Shown: positions 30,973 through 41,570 of the stretch, one piece after another
Layout: each line of letters starts with the position of its first letter
How positions within the stretch are numbered: position 1 is the first letter of the stretch
Source: Ancylostoma caninum
Taxonomy: Eukaryota; Nematoda; Chromadorea; Rhabditida; Ancylostomatidae
Assembly (NCBI GenBank): GCA_037903475.1
Contig: JBAJFG010000621.1
Coordinates: 2,790,001 to 2,854,000 of the forward strand
DNA: 64,000 nucleotides
Direction: 5' to 3'
Notes under the pieces: generated by a model
What the model was told of the DNA's origin: nothing
The model's input: only the letters and a program-made list of their open reading frames with translations
Database searches by the model: none
Made by a program: the position numbers and the translations under genes

Positions 30973-33900
30973 ATGACGACCGTACTTGGAAATAACAACA
31001 ATAATGAACCATCTGCTCCTAAACCGTCTCCTCCACGTCCAACGGCACCTTCAGCTAGAAGTGATCCACTAATTCAACACTACTCACCAACTGATGAGGT
31101 CGAAGTAGTGATAAATTATCTTCCTTTGCAAGAAATTCCGTTGGAAAAACATCCGCCGCAATCAGAAGCAACCAACAATACAAGATGCAATTTCACAATT
31201 TTCTCCCGAGCGTCGCTACCATTCTGCATCAAAATCATATGTCAACAATTTTTATTCCAGTTCAACTAAACTCGTTGTCCACAATTGCACTTTTTGACAC
31301 AGGATCAGCGATTACGATCGTATCTAAGCGTATTGCGAAACTTTTGGAACTGCCCATGTCAAAATCCTCAATGCAGGTATAACAGCTAATGGTACGCCTA
31401 TCAAACTTCAAGGGCAAATTTTTCCCATTCTAACATTTGGTGGAAAATCTGTTCAGATAGATAGTTTTGTCGTAGACGACGAATACACAGCAGATTTTCT
31501 CTTAGGAAACGATTCTATAATGAAATTTGCTTCAAAAGTTTCAACCAATTACGATAGCAAAAGTTTCCTATGACGATATCTGTCCCAAGCATAACATCAT
31601 GCAATCCCGCAGCAGCAAATTTTGAGCTACCTGTTTAGTTTTTCCACGTAGTATCAGGAACACTACACACTAGTTTGCCAGGAAAATGTTAATTTTTGGT
31701 TTACGATGACTATCAAGTTACATTACCTCTGAGATTAGCTATCGGTAAAACCTTGCCATGCCCAGAGAACGCTGCTATTGTATTTGTTCGAATATTCAAC
31801 TCTACCAATAATTCCATTTTTTTGCACAAAAACAAACTTGTAGCAAAAGCGAATTATGTAGGAAGAGAAGTGAATTAGCCATCAATTTCCTCTATTCACC
31901 CGCTCAAAAGTGGAATTCTTTTGCACCGAAAGAAGTCGAGAATTTCATCACTTTATCACCGGAAGCGGATTTGAACAAAGAAATGCCATCTTTTCCAAAT
32001 GCAAACGCTCCAACTTCCATCGAAAACCTTGTTCACTTCAATAATTCTATTCCCTCACAACAGGAAACAGTACAGTTTCATGCACTGTTGCGAAAGTATA
32101 AACAATGCTTTGTTGTTTCTGATGGGAACTTAGGACGTTACAGTGGTCCTACAACTCATAAAATAAGTTTTATACCATATTCTAAAGTTCCCAAACAGAG
32201 ACCATATCGCGTTCCTTTGGAGGAGCGGCAGGAAATTCAACGCCAAATCGAAGAAATGCTTCGTACCCGAGTCATTGAGCCAGAAGTTCTGGTGAAGAAA
32301 GGTTCTAATAAGGATCAATGGCGTTTCACAGTCGACTACCGTCAAATCAGCGCCATTATCGAAAACGAAACTTACTGCATACCTCACATTCAAGATATAA
32401 TAGATCTCGGAAGTGGAAAGAAAATATATAGTGCTCTTGATTTCAAGAGTGGAATTGTTCAAATTCCTCTTGAAAAGAAACATAAACAACGAACTGCGTT
32501 TTCGTCCTTTTTAGGTCTTCTTCACTTCATAGTGATGGCCCAAGGCCTTAAAGGTGCTTCAGCTACATTTCAAAGAGTTGCAAATTCGCTTGTACGTTAA
32601 TTAAGAGTATGATGTTTCGCGTACATAGATGACATCATTATTGCGAACCACTCTATATCTGAGCATCTTCTCGATCTCGAGGAAGAATCCATCCGCATAC
32701 AGACTTTTAGAATGAAAGTAACACCAGAAAAATGTTCTTTCCTCCAAAAAGTAAAATATCTTGGAGTTTTAATGAGGAAACAAGGTACAAGACTCAACCC
32801 TGAAAAAAGTTGCGAGCATAGAAAACATACCGCGACCAATTGACGCTAAAGCAGTCAAATCTTTCCTGGGCGCCGAATCATATTTTCGACGTTTTATATC
32901 GCGCTTCTCTTTTGCTGCAACTCCGTGAAATAATCGTTTAACAAAAAATTCCCCGTTCATATGGACGGACGACCATGACGAAGCGTTTCAATCTCTGAAA
33001 CATGCTCTCATCAAAGCACTAGTCCTAGTTCCTTCCATCCGAAGACACCCTTACATCATCCACACCGATGCCTCTACCAGGTGTAGCTGCGTGCCTCTTG
33101 CGAGTTAATCCGGAGACTCGCGAAGAGAACCCAATTGCATATTGCAGTCGTGCGCTCACCCTACATGAGAAAAACTATGCAATAATCGAGTTGGAAGCAT
33201 TAGCAGTTGTATTTGCTCCAAAACACTTCTATTCCTACGTCGCAAATGCTTCCATAACTCTAATAACAGATCATGCACCGTTAAAGTCACTGATGCATAG
33301 ATCAGATCCTGTCGGACGCCTTGCCAAATACAAAATAACAATGCGAGCGCACGACACCAAAATCGAATACCGTGCACGGAAACACAACACCTTATGCGAT
33401 TTCCTTGGCCGATATCACACAGCGAACGCGAACTCAATTCAACCGCGCTCGCTCCCATCTTCGAGGAGATTCAGAAGATACAGATCCAATCTAACTATCG
33501 TGATCTTGTCATTTTCCTGAAAGGAGAAACTGACGCTTCTCCAAAGCAATTTACTGACAAATTGGACAGACATTCGGGCGTTTGGACAGCCGGTGCACCC
33601 TCCCATTTCTGGCCGATGCAGGCTTCCTGCAGGTAGTAGCGGGTGGAGGAGGAATACTTGTTGATCTGGCCAACTGAGGCCCGGTTGTAACTGTGGCCCA
33701 GTGTACCATTTGGTCAGACAAGATGCGTGGGATGCGGTCGCGTACCGACGCGGCGCGGACGGGAAAATCCACCTGGCCGCAGATGTCCAGCTCGTCGAGC
33801 GCTGGGTCAGGGAGCACATACAGTAGAACGTGACCTGCCCTAATCCTGTTTCCTCCATTGCAGGATCACAGCAGGTCAAATGCAGGATGAGGCGCGACTA

Positions 33901-34370
33901 ACAGAGGAACAGGCGCGCCAACTCCGCCCACTTTTGCGGTTGTCCCGCAGGTGTTATGCCGCGAGAAACGGTGTGGACCGGCGCTCCAAACGCCCGAGTG
34001 TATGGGATTGTTGGGCCCCTTCTAAAACCCATCAACGGTAATAAATTTATCTCGATGACGGTATGTGATTTATTATTCATTTAGCAAATTAATAATCTGC
34101 ACACCAAGTCCTAACCAGACAACAGAAATAGTTGTCAGAGCCTTACTTGATGATGTAATATCTAAGCATGGCATTCCTAATGAGATCGTATCTGATCGTG
34201 GTTTTAACTATACAAGTGAAATTTTTGCACGAATTAACAAAATTCTTGGGATTCCCAACCAATTAACAATTGGTTGCAATCACAAAGCTAACGGTCAAAT
34301 TAAAAGGCTGGTTAAAGTCATCACAGACTCACTAACCGCATATTGTTCCGACGCACAAGACCTGTGATCT
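30973..34370 (+). mobile_element. Decayed Ty3/Gypsy LTR retrotransposon, interior only
   Basis: A plus-strand pol in pieces. Aspartic protease: ALFDTGSAITIVS (about 31290-31330). RT: 31971-32600, with VDYRQI, then a stop at 32598, then FAYIDDI at about 32615-32640. RNase H: HTDAS near 33062, YCSRALTLHEKNYAIIELEA and TDHAPLKSL, to about 33430. Integrase core: MTVCD near 34055 and IVSDRGFNYTSE near 34190. Order protease, RT, RNase H, integrase is that of Gypsy elements. The region has many stops and shifts. No LTRs were found on either side. The N-terminal zinc part of integrase is missing, replaced by 33560-34020. Confidence 0.8.
33560..34020. other. Foreign GC-rich segment replacing part of Gypsy integrase
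   Basis: Between RNase H and the integrase core lies about 460 bases of higher-GC sequence with no Gypsy similarity. On the minus strand it is open for 88 and 146 codons in two frames, but nothing was recognised. Its start (GGGCGTTTGGACAGCCGGTG) is faintly like a type-A minisatellite unit. Confidence 0.4.
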
Positions 34371-35059
34371 GACTTCCTTCAACCTATCGTCTTTGCCTAT
34401 AACACCAGAATTAACAATACTACAGGATATAGCTCGTCGCCTATGGGCGCCATCCCATCACTTGGTCGGATATCGTCCGCCAACTTCCATTCAGATTGAC
34501 TTTTGCTACAAAAACTTTGCCGATCAACTCATCTGTGCTTTGCAAACGACAATCATGGATGTTGGAAACCAAGGCTCGTACTGAAGTGTCATGGTGATGA
34601 GATGAACTCCAAAACTCATCGCCATGCTATTGGCGATGATTGCATGTCAGCTCACATCCATGTGGTATGGGATAGCAGATCATTGCCACCCACGTCACTG
34701 CTAGAGCACGCATGTGGCAACAGGGGAGATCATCGCCCTGTTAGGAGATGATCGCCTTCTCATGTTGTGGAAATAGCGCGAGAGGTGGGTAGACGCAGAA
34801 TTAGTTACCCCGAGCGTCTCACTACAACAAATTACATTTCTTTGAGAAGGCAACTCAAAGAAATCCATCGAAAAGCAGCTTCAAAAAAATTTCGCCTTTT
34901 TAGTTTTGTTTTTTTTTTTCAATAAGCGCCCTCATATTGAAGGAAAACCAAGTGTGCAGTGCGTAGTTCAATACTTGATTGCTCACTTTTTCACCATGTG
35001 TATTTCATATGGTGCGAATACGGAAAATGCAAAGAAAATGTCATGAAAAATGTTTTATA
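34371..35059. other. No gene recognised
   Basis: Probably the decayed end of the Gypsy element (an integrase-like tail to about 34590), then AT-rich sequence with a poly-T run near 34910. Short inverted motifs around GGCGATGAT occur at 34615-34755. Confidence 0.35.
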
Positions 35060-35061
35060 TA

Positions 35062-35267
35062 CAGTCTGTTCCCTGAAACGTACACTACCACCCTCGCCCC
35101 AATCGAACAAAGAGGCGAGTGCGTGTTCAATTGGGGCGCGAAGGAATCGATCAGGGCGCGAGGAGAGGCTGATCGGCTGTTGCAGCTTCGCTCCCCGATT
35201 GAACGCGCACGCGCCGCTTTGTTCGATTGGGGCGAGGGTGGCAGTGTACGTTTCAGGGAACAGACTG
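35062..35267. mobile_element. 206-bp Tc1-type MITE
   Basis: Flanked by TA (35060-35061 and 35268-35269). Ends CAGTCTGTTCCCTGAAACGT inverted, with about 51 bp matching at all but one position and weaker pairing for another 30 bp. TA duplication and CAGT ends fit a Tc1/mariner-derived miniature element. No coding capacity. Confidence 0.85.
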
Positions 35268-35400
35268 TATACTATACATATACCATTCGGAAATTCTTGG
35301 CCAGTGGACGGGAGGTTTGATTGCGCATCAAAAACGTGCTGAGGGTGCGGCAAGGTTCTCCAGCACAGCAATGCTTATTTGTTTGCTTATTCAATAGCTA

Positions 35401-36438
35401 CCAGCCTGATCGTCCGGCTAACGCCGGACTCCCAGGCTTCTTTTGGGCTCGCTTCGCTCGCCTCGCATACGTGTGTTCTGAGCCCTGGTATACTACTCTC
35501 GCAGGCCGTGGCTGACATCTTCCTCACTTTCGACGCCGGCGCACCCTTATCACACCGTTGGACCTGACTCCAGGCGTTTTCCCACTTTTGAACGCCGGCG
35601 CACCCTTATCACACCGTTGGACCCGACTCCAGGCGTTTCCTCACTTTTAGACGCCACCGCGCAATTATCACACGGTGGACCCGACTCCAGGCGTTTTCCC
35701 ACTTTTGTAAACGCCAGCGCATCCCTATCACACCTTTGGACCCGACTCCAGGCGTCTCCCCAGTTTTGGACGCCGATGCACCCTTGCCGCACCGTTGGAC
35801 CCGACTCCGGGCGTTTCCTCACTTTTGGACGCCGGCGCACAATTATCACACCGGTGGACCCAACTCCAGGCTTTCCCCGCTTTTGGACGCCGGCGCACCC
35901 TTATCACACCATTGGACCCGACTCCAGGTGTGTCCCCACTCTTAGACGCCGGCGCACTCCTATAACAGAGATGGACCCGTTTCCCCCACTTATGGGCGCC
36001 GGCGCCTCACTCTCACCGCTATTCTCCCTTCAACGACAACTCTTCCCCTACCGAGCGCCGATGCACCTCTGACATAGCCCTAGGCAGTTTCATGTCGCAA
36101 CCCTCATCCATGTCATTCCTCGTCCGCCTGGTTCCTCCTCTTCATTATGAAACTGTCCTGCCCGTCTCTTTCCTTTTATACGGTCATGTAATCATAAGCC
36201 TATCTCACTCATTCCGACCGTGTTGAAAACAACTGTCGGCCATTAACATGTCTGAACATGACAAAGATGGCCCAAAACACCTTTAAATCAAGGTAAAAGT
36301 CAAAAATTGCAACTTTTTTGTACATAACTCGATCCGCTGGACGCGATGGTGTCGGTAGTTTTTCTCGACAGTGGCTGGTTCTCTTGCACACACACAGACA
36401 CACACACACACATACATAAAATGCCAATTAATATTAAC
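35401..36438 (+). mobile_element. Type-A minisatellite element, complete-looking copy
   Basis: Head hairpin at 35401-35440 (GTCCGGC/GCCGGAC stem inside GCCTG/CAGGC), then GCTCGCTTCGCTCGC, a 59-bp-unit array at about 35530-36010, a unique tail (about 36070-36360) and a CA microsatellite ending in ATAAAATGCCAATTAATATT. The order is identical to the copies at 44699, 45327 and 48773. Confidence 0.8.
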
Positions 36439-36744
36439 TATGATTGCTGAAAAGTTCATTTTGATGTGCAATCTCAACTCCTCAGCTCCACTTTTTCCAG
36501 ATTCCTAAGAAGGAAACTCATCCGCTCTAGTACCAAATTTGGCCTCCTAAACATTGCTTTTTTTACGGTTCTTTCCAATTTCAAGCATATCCCTGGAATC
36601 AGCGCGTCGAGTAGGACCGGATTCTGTTGGTGTCCCCATACCCATCATGAACAGACACATTGTCTAGTTGCCATTCAATGGGAACTCATGAACACTAGCC
36701 ACTGCTCCAAGGATGTTAGGATGGAAGTGAAGTTTAGAGAAGAT
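36439..36744. other. No gene recognised
   Basis: Short ORFs only; no motif or repeat recognised. Confidence 0.3.
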
Positions 36745-36975
36745 GGAGCTGTTAATTAATCACATATACACGTGTTATCACGGTCCCGGCCGACAGCAGC
36801 ACGTCTGGAGGATTCCGGTGGATTGCAGCACGTCGGGGGATATGAGCAGCATGTCGGGGGGGCATGAGCAGCACGTTCTGCCAAACCAGAACGTCGATAC
36901 ACGTTCCCGCAATTCAAAAAATGGGCGGAGCGACCGGGGTCCGACCTGCTGTTCGACGGCACAATTGTCTGAGAT
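36745..36975 (+). repeat. Dispersed repeat D, copy 1
   Basis: Begins TTAATTAATCACATATACAC, contains repeated GCAGCACGT motifs and ends CACAATTGTCTGAG. The reverse complement recurs at 53333-53510 with the same ends, indicating a small mobile repeat of about 200 bp. Confidence 0.75.
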
Positions 36976-37149
36976 GAGTACTCTTCAATTTTTCACGTAG
37001 GAAACGAGTGCCATGCTGAAAGAATACTGGTGCTGTGAATTGAAACAACTACTTAAATGGAAATCGGTGTGAAAAATGGACTAGCTGTGCATGAGAGACA
37101 CATATTTTTCCACAATTTTTTTTTGGTTTGCCATTCTACCTCTTACGAG
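36976..37149. other. No gene recognised
   Basis: AT-rich spacer between repeat D and the RTE element. Confidence 0.3.
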
Positions 37150-40100
37150 GATCTCCCTCTTACGAGGAATCCCAGCCGATTTGCTGCGAGGCTACGTGGC
37201 GCGACCCCAGGTGGCGGATAGAGGGTTTACCGCGGACCAAAAGCAGCCATGCGCTTGCCCTGCGACGCGGGTAGATCTAGGGGATGGACTCCTTAGTTCG
37301 ACAGTGCTGGATTCGACACATATGGCCGGCATATGATGTGAACACGCACTCGCGCGTGTGGGTGTGTGCTAATGCTTCATGTTGGCTGTATCCTGCAGTC
37401 CGGATTTGGCCAAAAGCTCGCATCCTAGGAACTGGGAAGCGCATGAGAGGCGATCTGGGGCCGCCTCTAACAAATAAGTCCCTCGTCCACGGGGAAGGGA
37501 ATCCTTCCCCTCAACAGTCGAATGCCGGCGACAGGCCGTGGTGACAGGCCGGCCGAAGAAGACCCACGTCACGTCGTATGGTTATGACGTCAATAGTGCC
37601 TGAGAAGAAAACTACGGCGTACACGGGAGTCGACGCGCACTTTCGGGGCCCGGTTAGTGTGAAAAGTATGCGAGGGTCCCCGATGCTTCGCGAACGGCGG
37701 CATCGGGGGGCAAGCAGGCGAGTCGTTAAGGAGGACAACGTAGCCAAGACGCGAATTGCGACTTTGAACGTCGGCACGTTGACAGGTCGCTCGTGCGAGT
37801 TAGCAGCCGCACTAGAGCGCAGAAGAATCGACATATGCGCGGTTCAGGAGACGAGATGGTCAGGCAGTAAGTCGAAGGACATAGGATGTGGCTACAAACT
37901 CATTTACCATGGCAGTGCAGGTACCAGAAGTGGCGTCGGAGTCGTAGTCTCAGAACGCTACCGAGACGCAATAGCAGAAGTCCAGCGTTTCGACGATCGG
38001 CTTATGAAAATTGTCATCGCCACTGTTGAACTGCGGCTCCACTTCTTCTCGGCATACGCTCCGCAAACTGGCTGTTCTGAGCGTATCAAGGACGACTTCT
38101 GGGCGTTGCTTGATGAGAAGACAGCAGAGGTGCCGAAGGAGGATACTCTTGTCGTTGCGGGAGACCTCAATGGTCACGTGGGAGAAACGAGGAGCGATTA
38201 CAGTTGTCATGGTGGGTTCGGCTACGGTACACGTAACGAAGATGGTGAACGTATTCTTGAGTACGCCGAGTCTCACAACCTCGTCTTAACGAACACATGG
38301 TTTCAAAAACGTACGTCTCATCTTGTTTCCTTCTACAGCGGCAATACGAAGACACAGATCGACTATGTACTTTTGCGTCGTCAAGATCGAAAGCTGGTCA
38401 CGGACGTGAAGGTCGTGCCGTATGAGACAGTAGCGACCCAACATCGGCCACTGATCTGTTCGTTGAAAATCACTCCACCGAAGAGGAAGTGCGAGGAGAG
38501 ATGCGGACCAGCTCGAATCAAGTGGTGGAAACTGAAGCAGAAAGAGGCCGCGGTCATATCTCGCATTCTGCTACCACCTGTGACGAGTGTTGAGGAAACT
38601 TGGCGGAAAGCAGCAGATGTGGTCGTAGAGGCAGCGCGGTCTGAACTTGGTGCGACTAAACCAGGTCGGGAGACCGACAAGCAACCTTGGCTATGGACGG
38701 ACGAAGTGAAGTCGAGGGTTCGGGAGAAAAAGCGCATGTACCATGCCTTCCTGGACAGCAAGACAGACGACCGCTGGCGTAAATACTGCGAAGCGAAGAA
38801 AGCAGCGGAAAAGGCTGTGGCGGTGGTGAAAGCCGCACATTACGCGGATGTCAAAAAGAAGCTAGACACGAAGGAAGGCGAACGGCTCATATACCGGCTC
38901 GCAAAATCTCGTAAACGTCAGATGGAAGATATCGAAATGTTTCATGGCGTCAACGACGAGCATGGCCACCTTCTAATGGACCGCAGGAAGGCAATGAAAC
39001 GATGGCGTGATTACTTCGAGAAAGCCTCGACTAAGGAATTCGCCCACCTACCTATTCCCTATGTATCGCCAACCTACGGGCCTGTGCAGGCAATCAGTAC
39101 CGAGGAGACGGAGGCAGCGCTGAAGCGGATGATGTCACATAAAGTGACTGGTCCCGATGACGTGCAGTGGATCTATGGAAGTCGCAATGCTGGGGATCTG
39201 CTGAATGGCTGGCGAGGTTCTTTAACCAGCAGGATTCGCGATATCGTGCGGCTCTCTGCTAACCAGTGCGAATTTGTAGCTGGGTGCGGCACCACTGATG
39301 CCATACATGCTGCACGTCTCTTGGTCGAGAAGCACCGTGAGAAACAAAAACAGCTGCATCTCGCCTTCCTTGACCTAGAAAAGGCATTTGACCGCGTGCC
39401 CCACGAAGTCATCTGGTACGCTTTTCGGCAGCATGGCGTTCCTCAAGAGCTTATCGAATGGGTGCGGATTCTTTACACCAGTCCAAGAAGTCACGTGCAG
39501 GCGGCTGCAGGAACGTCTACGGATTTCCCCATTTCCGTTGGTGTGCACCAAGGCTCTGCTCTGTCCCCGCTCCTCTTCATTGTGGTGATGGACGTTGTAA
39601 CACGGGATCTGCAGAAACCCACGCCATGGACTTTGTTGTACGCAGACGACGTCATGATCGCGTCTGAAGACAGGCAAGAACTCGAGCGGCTGACACAGGC
39701 TTGGAGTGACCAACTTGCACGCTTCGGCCTACCTCTTAACGTCAGGAAGACAGACTACTTAACAACCAGCGTGGATCAGCCCGGTACCATAAGCGCAGAC
39801 GGCGCACAATTACCGAGAACGGAAGTGTTCAAGTACCTTGGGTCAGGAATTTCATCTGACGGTAGCCTTTATCATGAAGTTGTAGCCCGAATTAATTCCG
39901 CATGGGGAAAGTGGCGCTCGTTGACCGGTGTTCTGTGTGACAAGAAGATCCCGGACCGACTGAAATCGAATATCTATCGTACCGTCATCCGTCCCGTTGC
40001 TCTCTATGGCGCCGAATGTTGGCCTGCAACCAAGGAAGTAGAATGTCGCCTCAGCGCTATGGAGATGAAGATGCTGCGCTGGATGGCTCGATCGAATCTG

Positions 40101-40420
40101 CAACGAGGACATCAGAAATCGGTTTGGCGTTGCGGCGATATCTGATAAACTTCGCGAATCTCGTCTGCGATGGTATGGCCACGTTCTGCGTGCCGAGGAA
40201 GGAACCGTCCGCAAAGTCGGCTTTGATCTCGAAGTCTCCGGCAAACGGTCAAAAGGTCGAACAAACAAACGCTGGCTTGACACACTCCACGCCGATCTTA
40301 AGCTAGCTGGAATCCACCCGGACCAAGCGCGCGATAGGGCTAAATGGCTAAAAGCAGACCTCTAAAGCGGACCCCGCTACTAAATGGGACAAACGCTGAA
40401 GAAGAAGGAGAAGATTCTAC
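37150..40420 (+). mobile_element. RTE-clade non-LTR retrotransposon, copy 1
   Basis: The 5' leader (from about 37150, GATCTCCCTC) matches the far end of the minus-strand copy near 63714. A single long ORF (37578-40145) is followed, in another frame, by the usual C-terminal tail up to about 40363 and a GAAGAAGAAGGAGAAG 3' repeat. EN followed by RT with no LTR is the RTE layout. Confidence 0.9.
37578..40145 (+). CDS. RTE endonuclease-reverse transcriptase with internal deletion
   Basis: An 855-codon ORF. The AP-like endonuclease occupies residues about 55-300: TLNVGTL, QETRWSGSKS, SAYAPQTG, VAGDLNGHVG, QIDYVLL and TQHRPLI. The RT follows from about residue 500 with AFLDLEKAFDRVPHE, GVHQGSALSPLLF and the active site LLYADDVMIASED. 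Compared with the copy at 60.3-63.7 kb, about 80-100 residues are missing just after GPDD: the WKSQ, PVDWQRSTTIPIWKGKG and ANYRPI blocks are gone, yet the frame stays open through VQWIYGSRNAGD. Near 40085 a further shift drops the tail DKLRESRLRWYGHVLRAEEG into another frame. The protein would nick target DNA and prime reverse transcription, but the deletion removes conserved RT finger motifs. Confidence 0.9.
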   Translation: MVMTSIVPEKKTTAYTGVDAHFRGPVSVKSMRGSPMLRERRHRGASRRVVKEDNVAKTRIATLNVGTLTGRSCELAAALERRRIDICAVQETRWSGSKSKDIGCGYKLIYHGSAGTRSGVGVVVSERYRDAIAEVQRFDDRLMKIVIATVELRLHFFSAYAPQTGCSERIKDDFWALLDEKTAEVPKEDTLVVAGDLNGHVGETRSDYSCHGGFGYGTRNEDGERILEYAESHNLVLTNTWFQKRTSHLVSFYSGNTKTQIDYVLLRRQDRKLVTDVKVVPYETVATQHRPLICSLKITPPKRKCEERCGPARIKWWKLKQKEAAVISRILLPPVTSVEETWRKAADVVVEAARSELGATKPGRETDKQPWLWTDEVKSRVREKKRMYHAFLDSKTDDRWRKYCEAKKAAEKAVAVVKAAHYADVKKKLDTKEGERLIYRLAKSRKRQMEDIEMFHGVNDEHGHLLMDRRKAMKRWRDYFEKASTKEFAHLPIPYVSPTYGPVQAISTEETEAALKRMMSHKVTGPDDVQWIYGSRNAGDLLNGWRGSLTSRIRDIVRLSANQCEFVAGCGTTDAIHAARLLVEKHREKQKQLHLAFLDLEKAFDRVPHEVIWYAFRQHGVPQELIEWVRILYTSPRSHVQAAAGTSTDFPISVGVHQGSALSPLLFIVVMDVVTRDLQKPTPWTLLYADDVMIASEDRQELERLTQAWSDQLARFGLPLNVRKTDYLTTSVDQPGTISADGAQLPRTEVFKYLGSGISSDGSLYHEVVARINSAWGKWRSLTGVLCDKKIPDRLKSNIYRTVIRPVALYGAECWPATKEVECRLSAMEMKMLRWMARSNLQRGHQKSVWRCGDI

Positions 40421-40617
40421 CGCTCATGTGGTAGGGCCCTGATGTGAGCAATCTTTATGGCAGTTACTCCAAGAGAGTGATAGGCTTCGTGGTATACGCA
40501 GCTTAAATTTAGTACGCAGAACTCAACCGCAAATAACTGACCAGCTTCAAGCACCCTACAATAGACTGTTCTTCCATGGTCCACCACAGGAACAACATCA
40601 CATTACACCTAACACTG

Positions 40618-40906
40618 CCGCTATGGTCCTCGAGGACTGTAGCACCCTGCGTCGCCGTCGCTGGCGACTGTGACACCGGTGCGCATCGATTGTGGGCGGA
40701 GCGTCGCGGCGGCCGCCGATAATAGCGACTGCGACGTCGGTGCCTATCGATTGGTCGCCAACATTGGCGATCGGCGGCCGCCAAATTTGGCGACTGCGGC
40801 TTCGATGCAAATCGATTGTGAGCGGTCGCCAACATTGGCGGCCGCCGTCGCCGGCGACGGCGACGCAAGTGCTATACTCCCCGAGGAGTATAGCGGCTAC
40901 CTGAAG
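40618..40906. repeat. GC-rich foldback element
   Basis: Ends CCGCTATGGTCCTCGAGGAC and the inverted CCGCTATACTCCTCGGGGAG. Both lead into GCGTCGCCGTCGC(T/C)GGCGAC, and several inner palindromes (GCGGCCGCC, GTCGCCAACATTGGCGA) occur. About 289 bp in total. The class and target duplication are not clear. Confidence 0.6.
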
Positions 40907-41264
40907 TGTACCTTTGCGCTCAGCGACTCGCATATGTTCGGCTGAGGTGAGGGTCTCGAACGCGATTCTTGAGGTGACACGCTGCCTTTGAGGGCAATTT
41001 GTGGCAGCTTATGTGGCGGATGGTTGCGCCTTACACCCTTGGACTTTATGTTGTCCGAATATAGAGTCTAGTGGTCCAGTGGATGATATCTTTATTACTA
41101 ACTGTACAGGGGATGAGCGATGCAAGAAGAATAATGAGTAAAGTGTGCCTTGTATGAGGAGTGGTGAGAATAGAACGAGGATCATCAGTCAGTCGATGAT
41201 ACAACTTATTCTAGATGCGTGAGTTTGACGCACTACATCTATATGATGGATTAGTCGCATCGCC

Positions 41265-41570
41265 GATGTAGCTCAGGCGCGCGCATTTACGGCCTGGCCT
41301 CGGTCGCGCGTTCTTTTCACTGAGGATATAGATGACGTCGGAGGTAGAAGGTAGATGGCGATGACTTCCGGGGTAGCCGCGAGAAAACGTGGGGGGACGT
41401 CTGCTGGGATACGTGAGGGGATGTCTGCTGGGGCACGTGGGGGACGTCGGCCATGTGTGGGGGGTAGGTGCCCTGTTTTGGGGTCCACCCCGGGTACAAT
41501 TAGGGGTGGACCCTTTTCTACTTGCAGTCGACCCCCACGAATGTCTGAGATAGTGGATAGCTCTTAACAG
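41265..41570 (+). repeat. Dispersed repeat E, copy 1
   Basis: Contains short GGGG(A)CGT(C/G)-CTG-GGGCACGTG repeats, then GGCCATGTGTGGGGGGTAGG, a hairpin (GGGTCCACCCC with GGGGTGGACCC) and CAGTCGACCCCCACGAATGT. All recur at 56255-56470; the GGCCTGG-type leader near 41290 recurs at 55727-55797. Confidence 0.75.
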
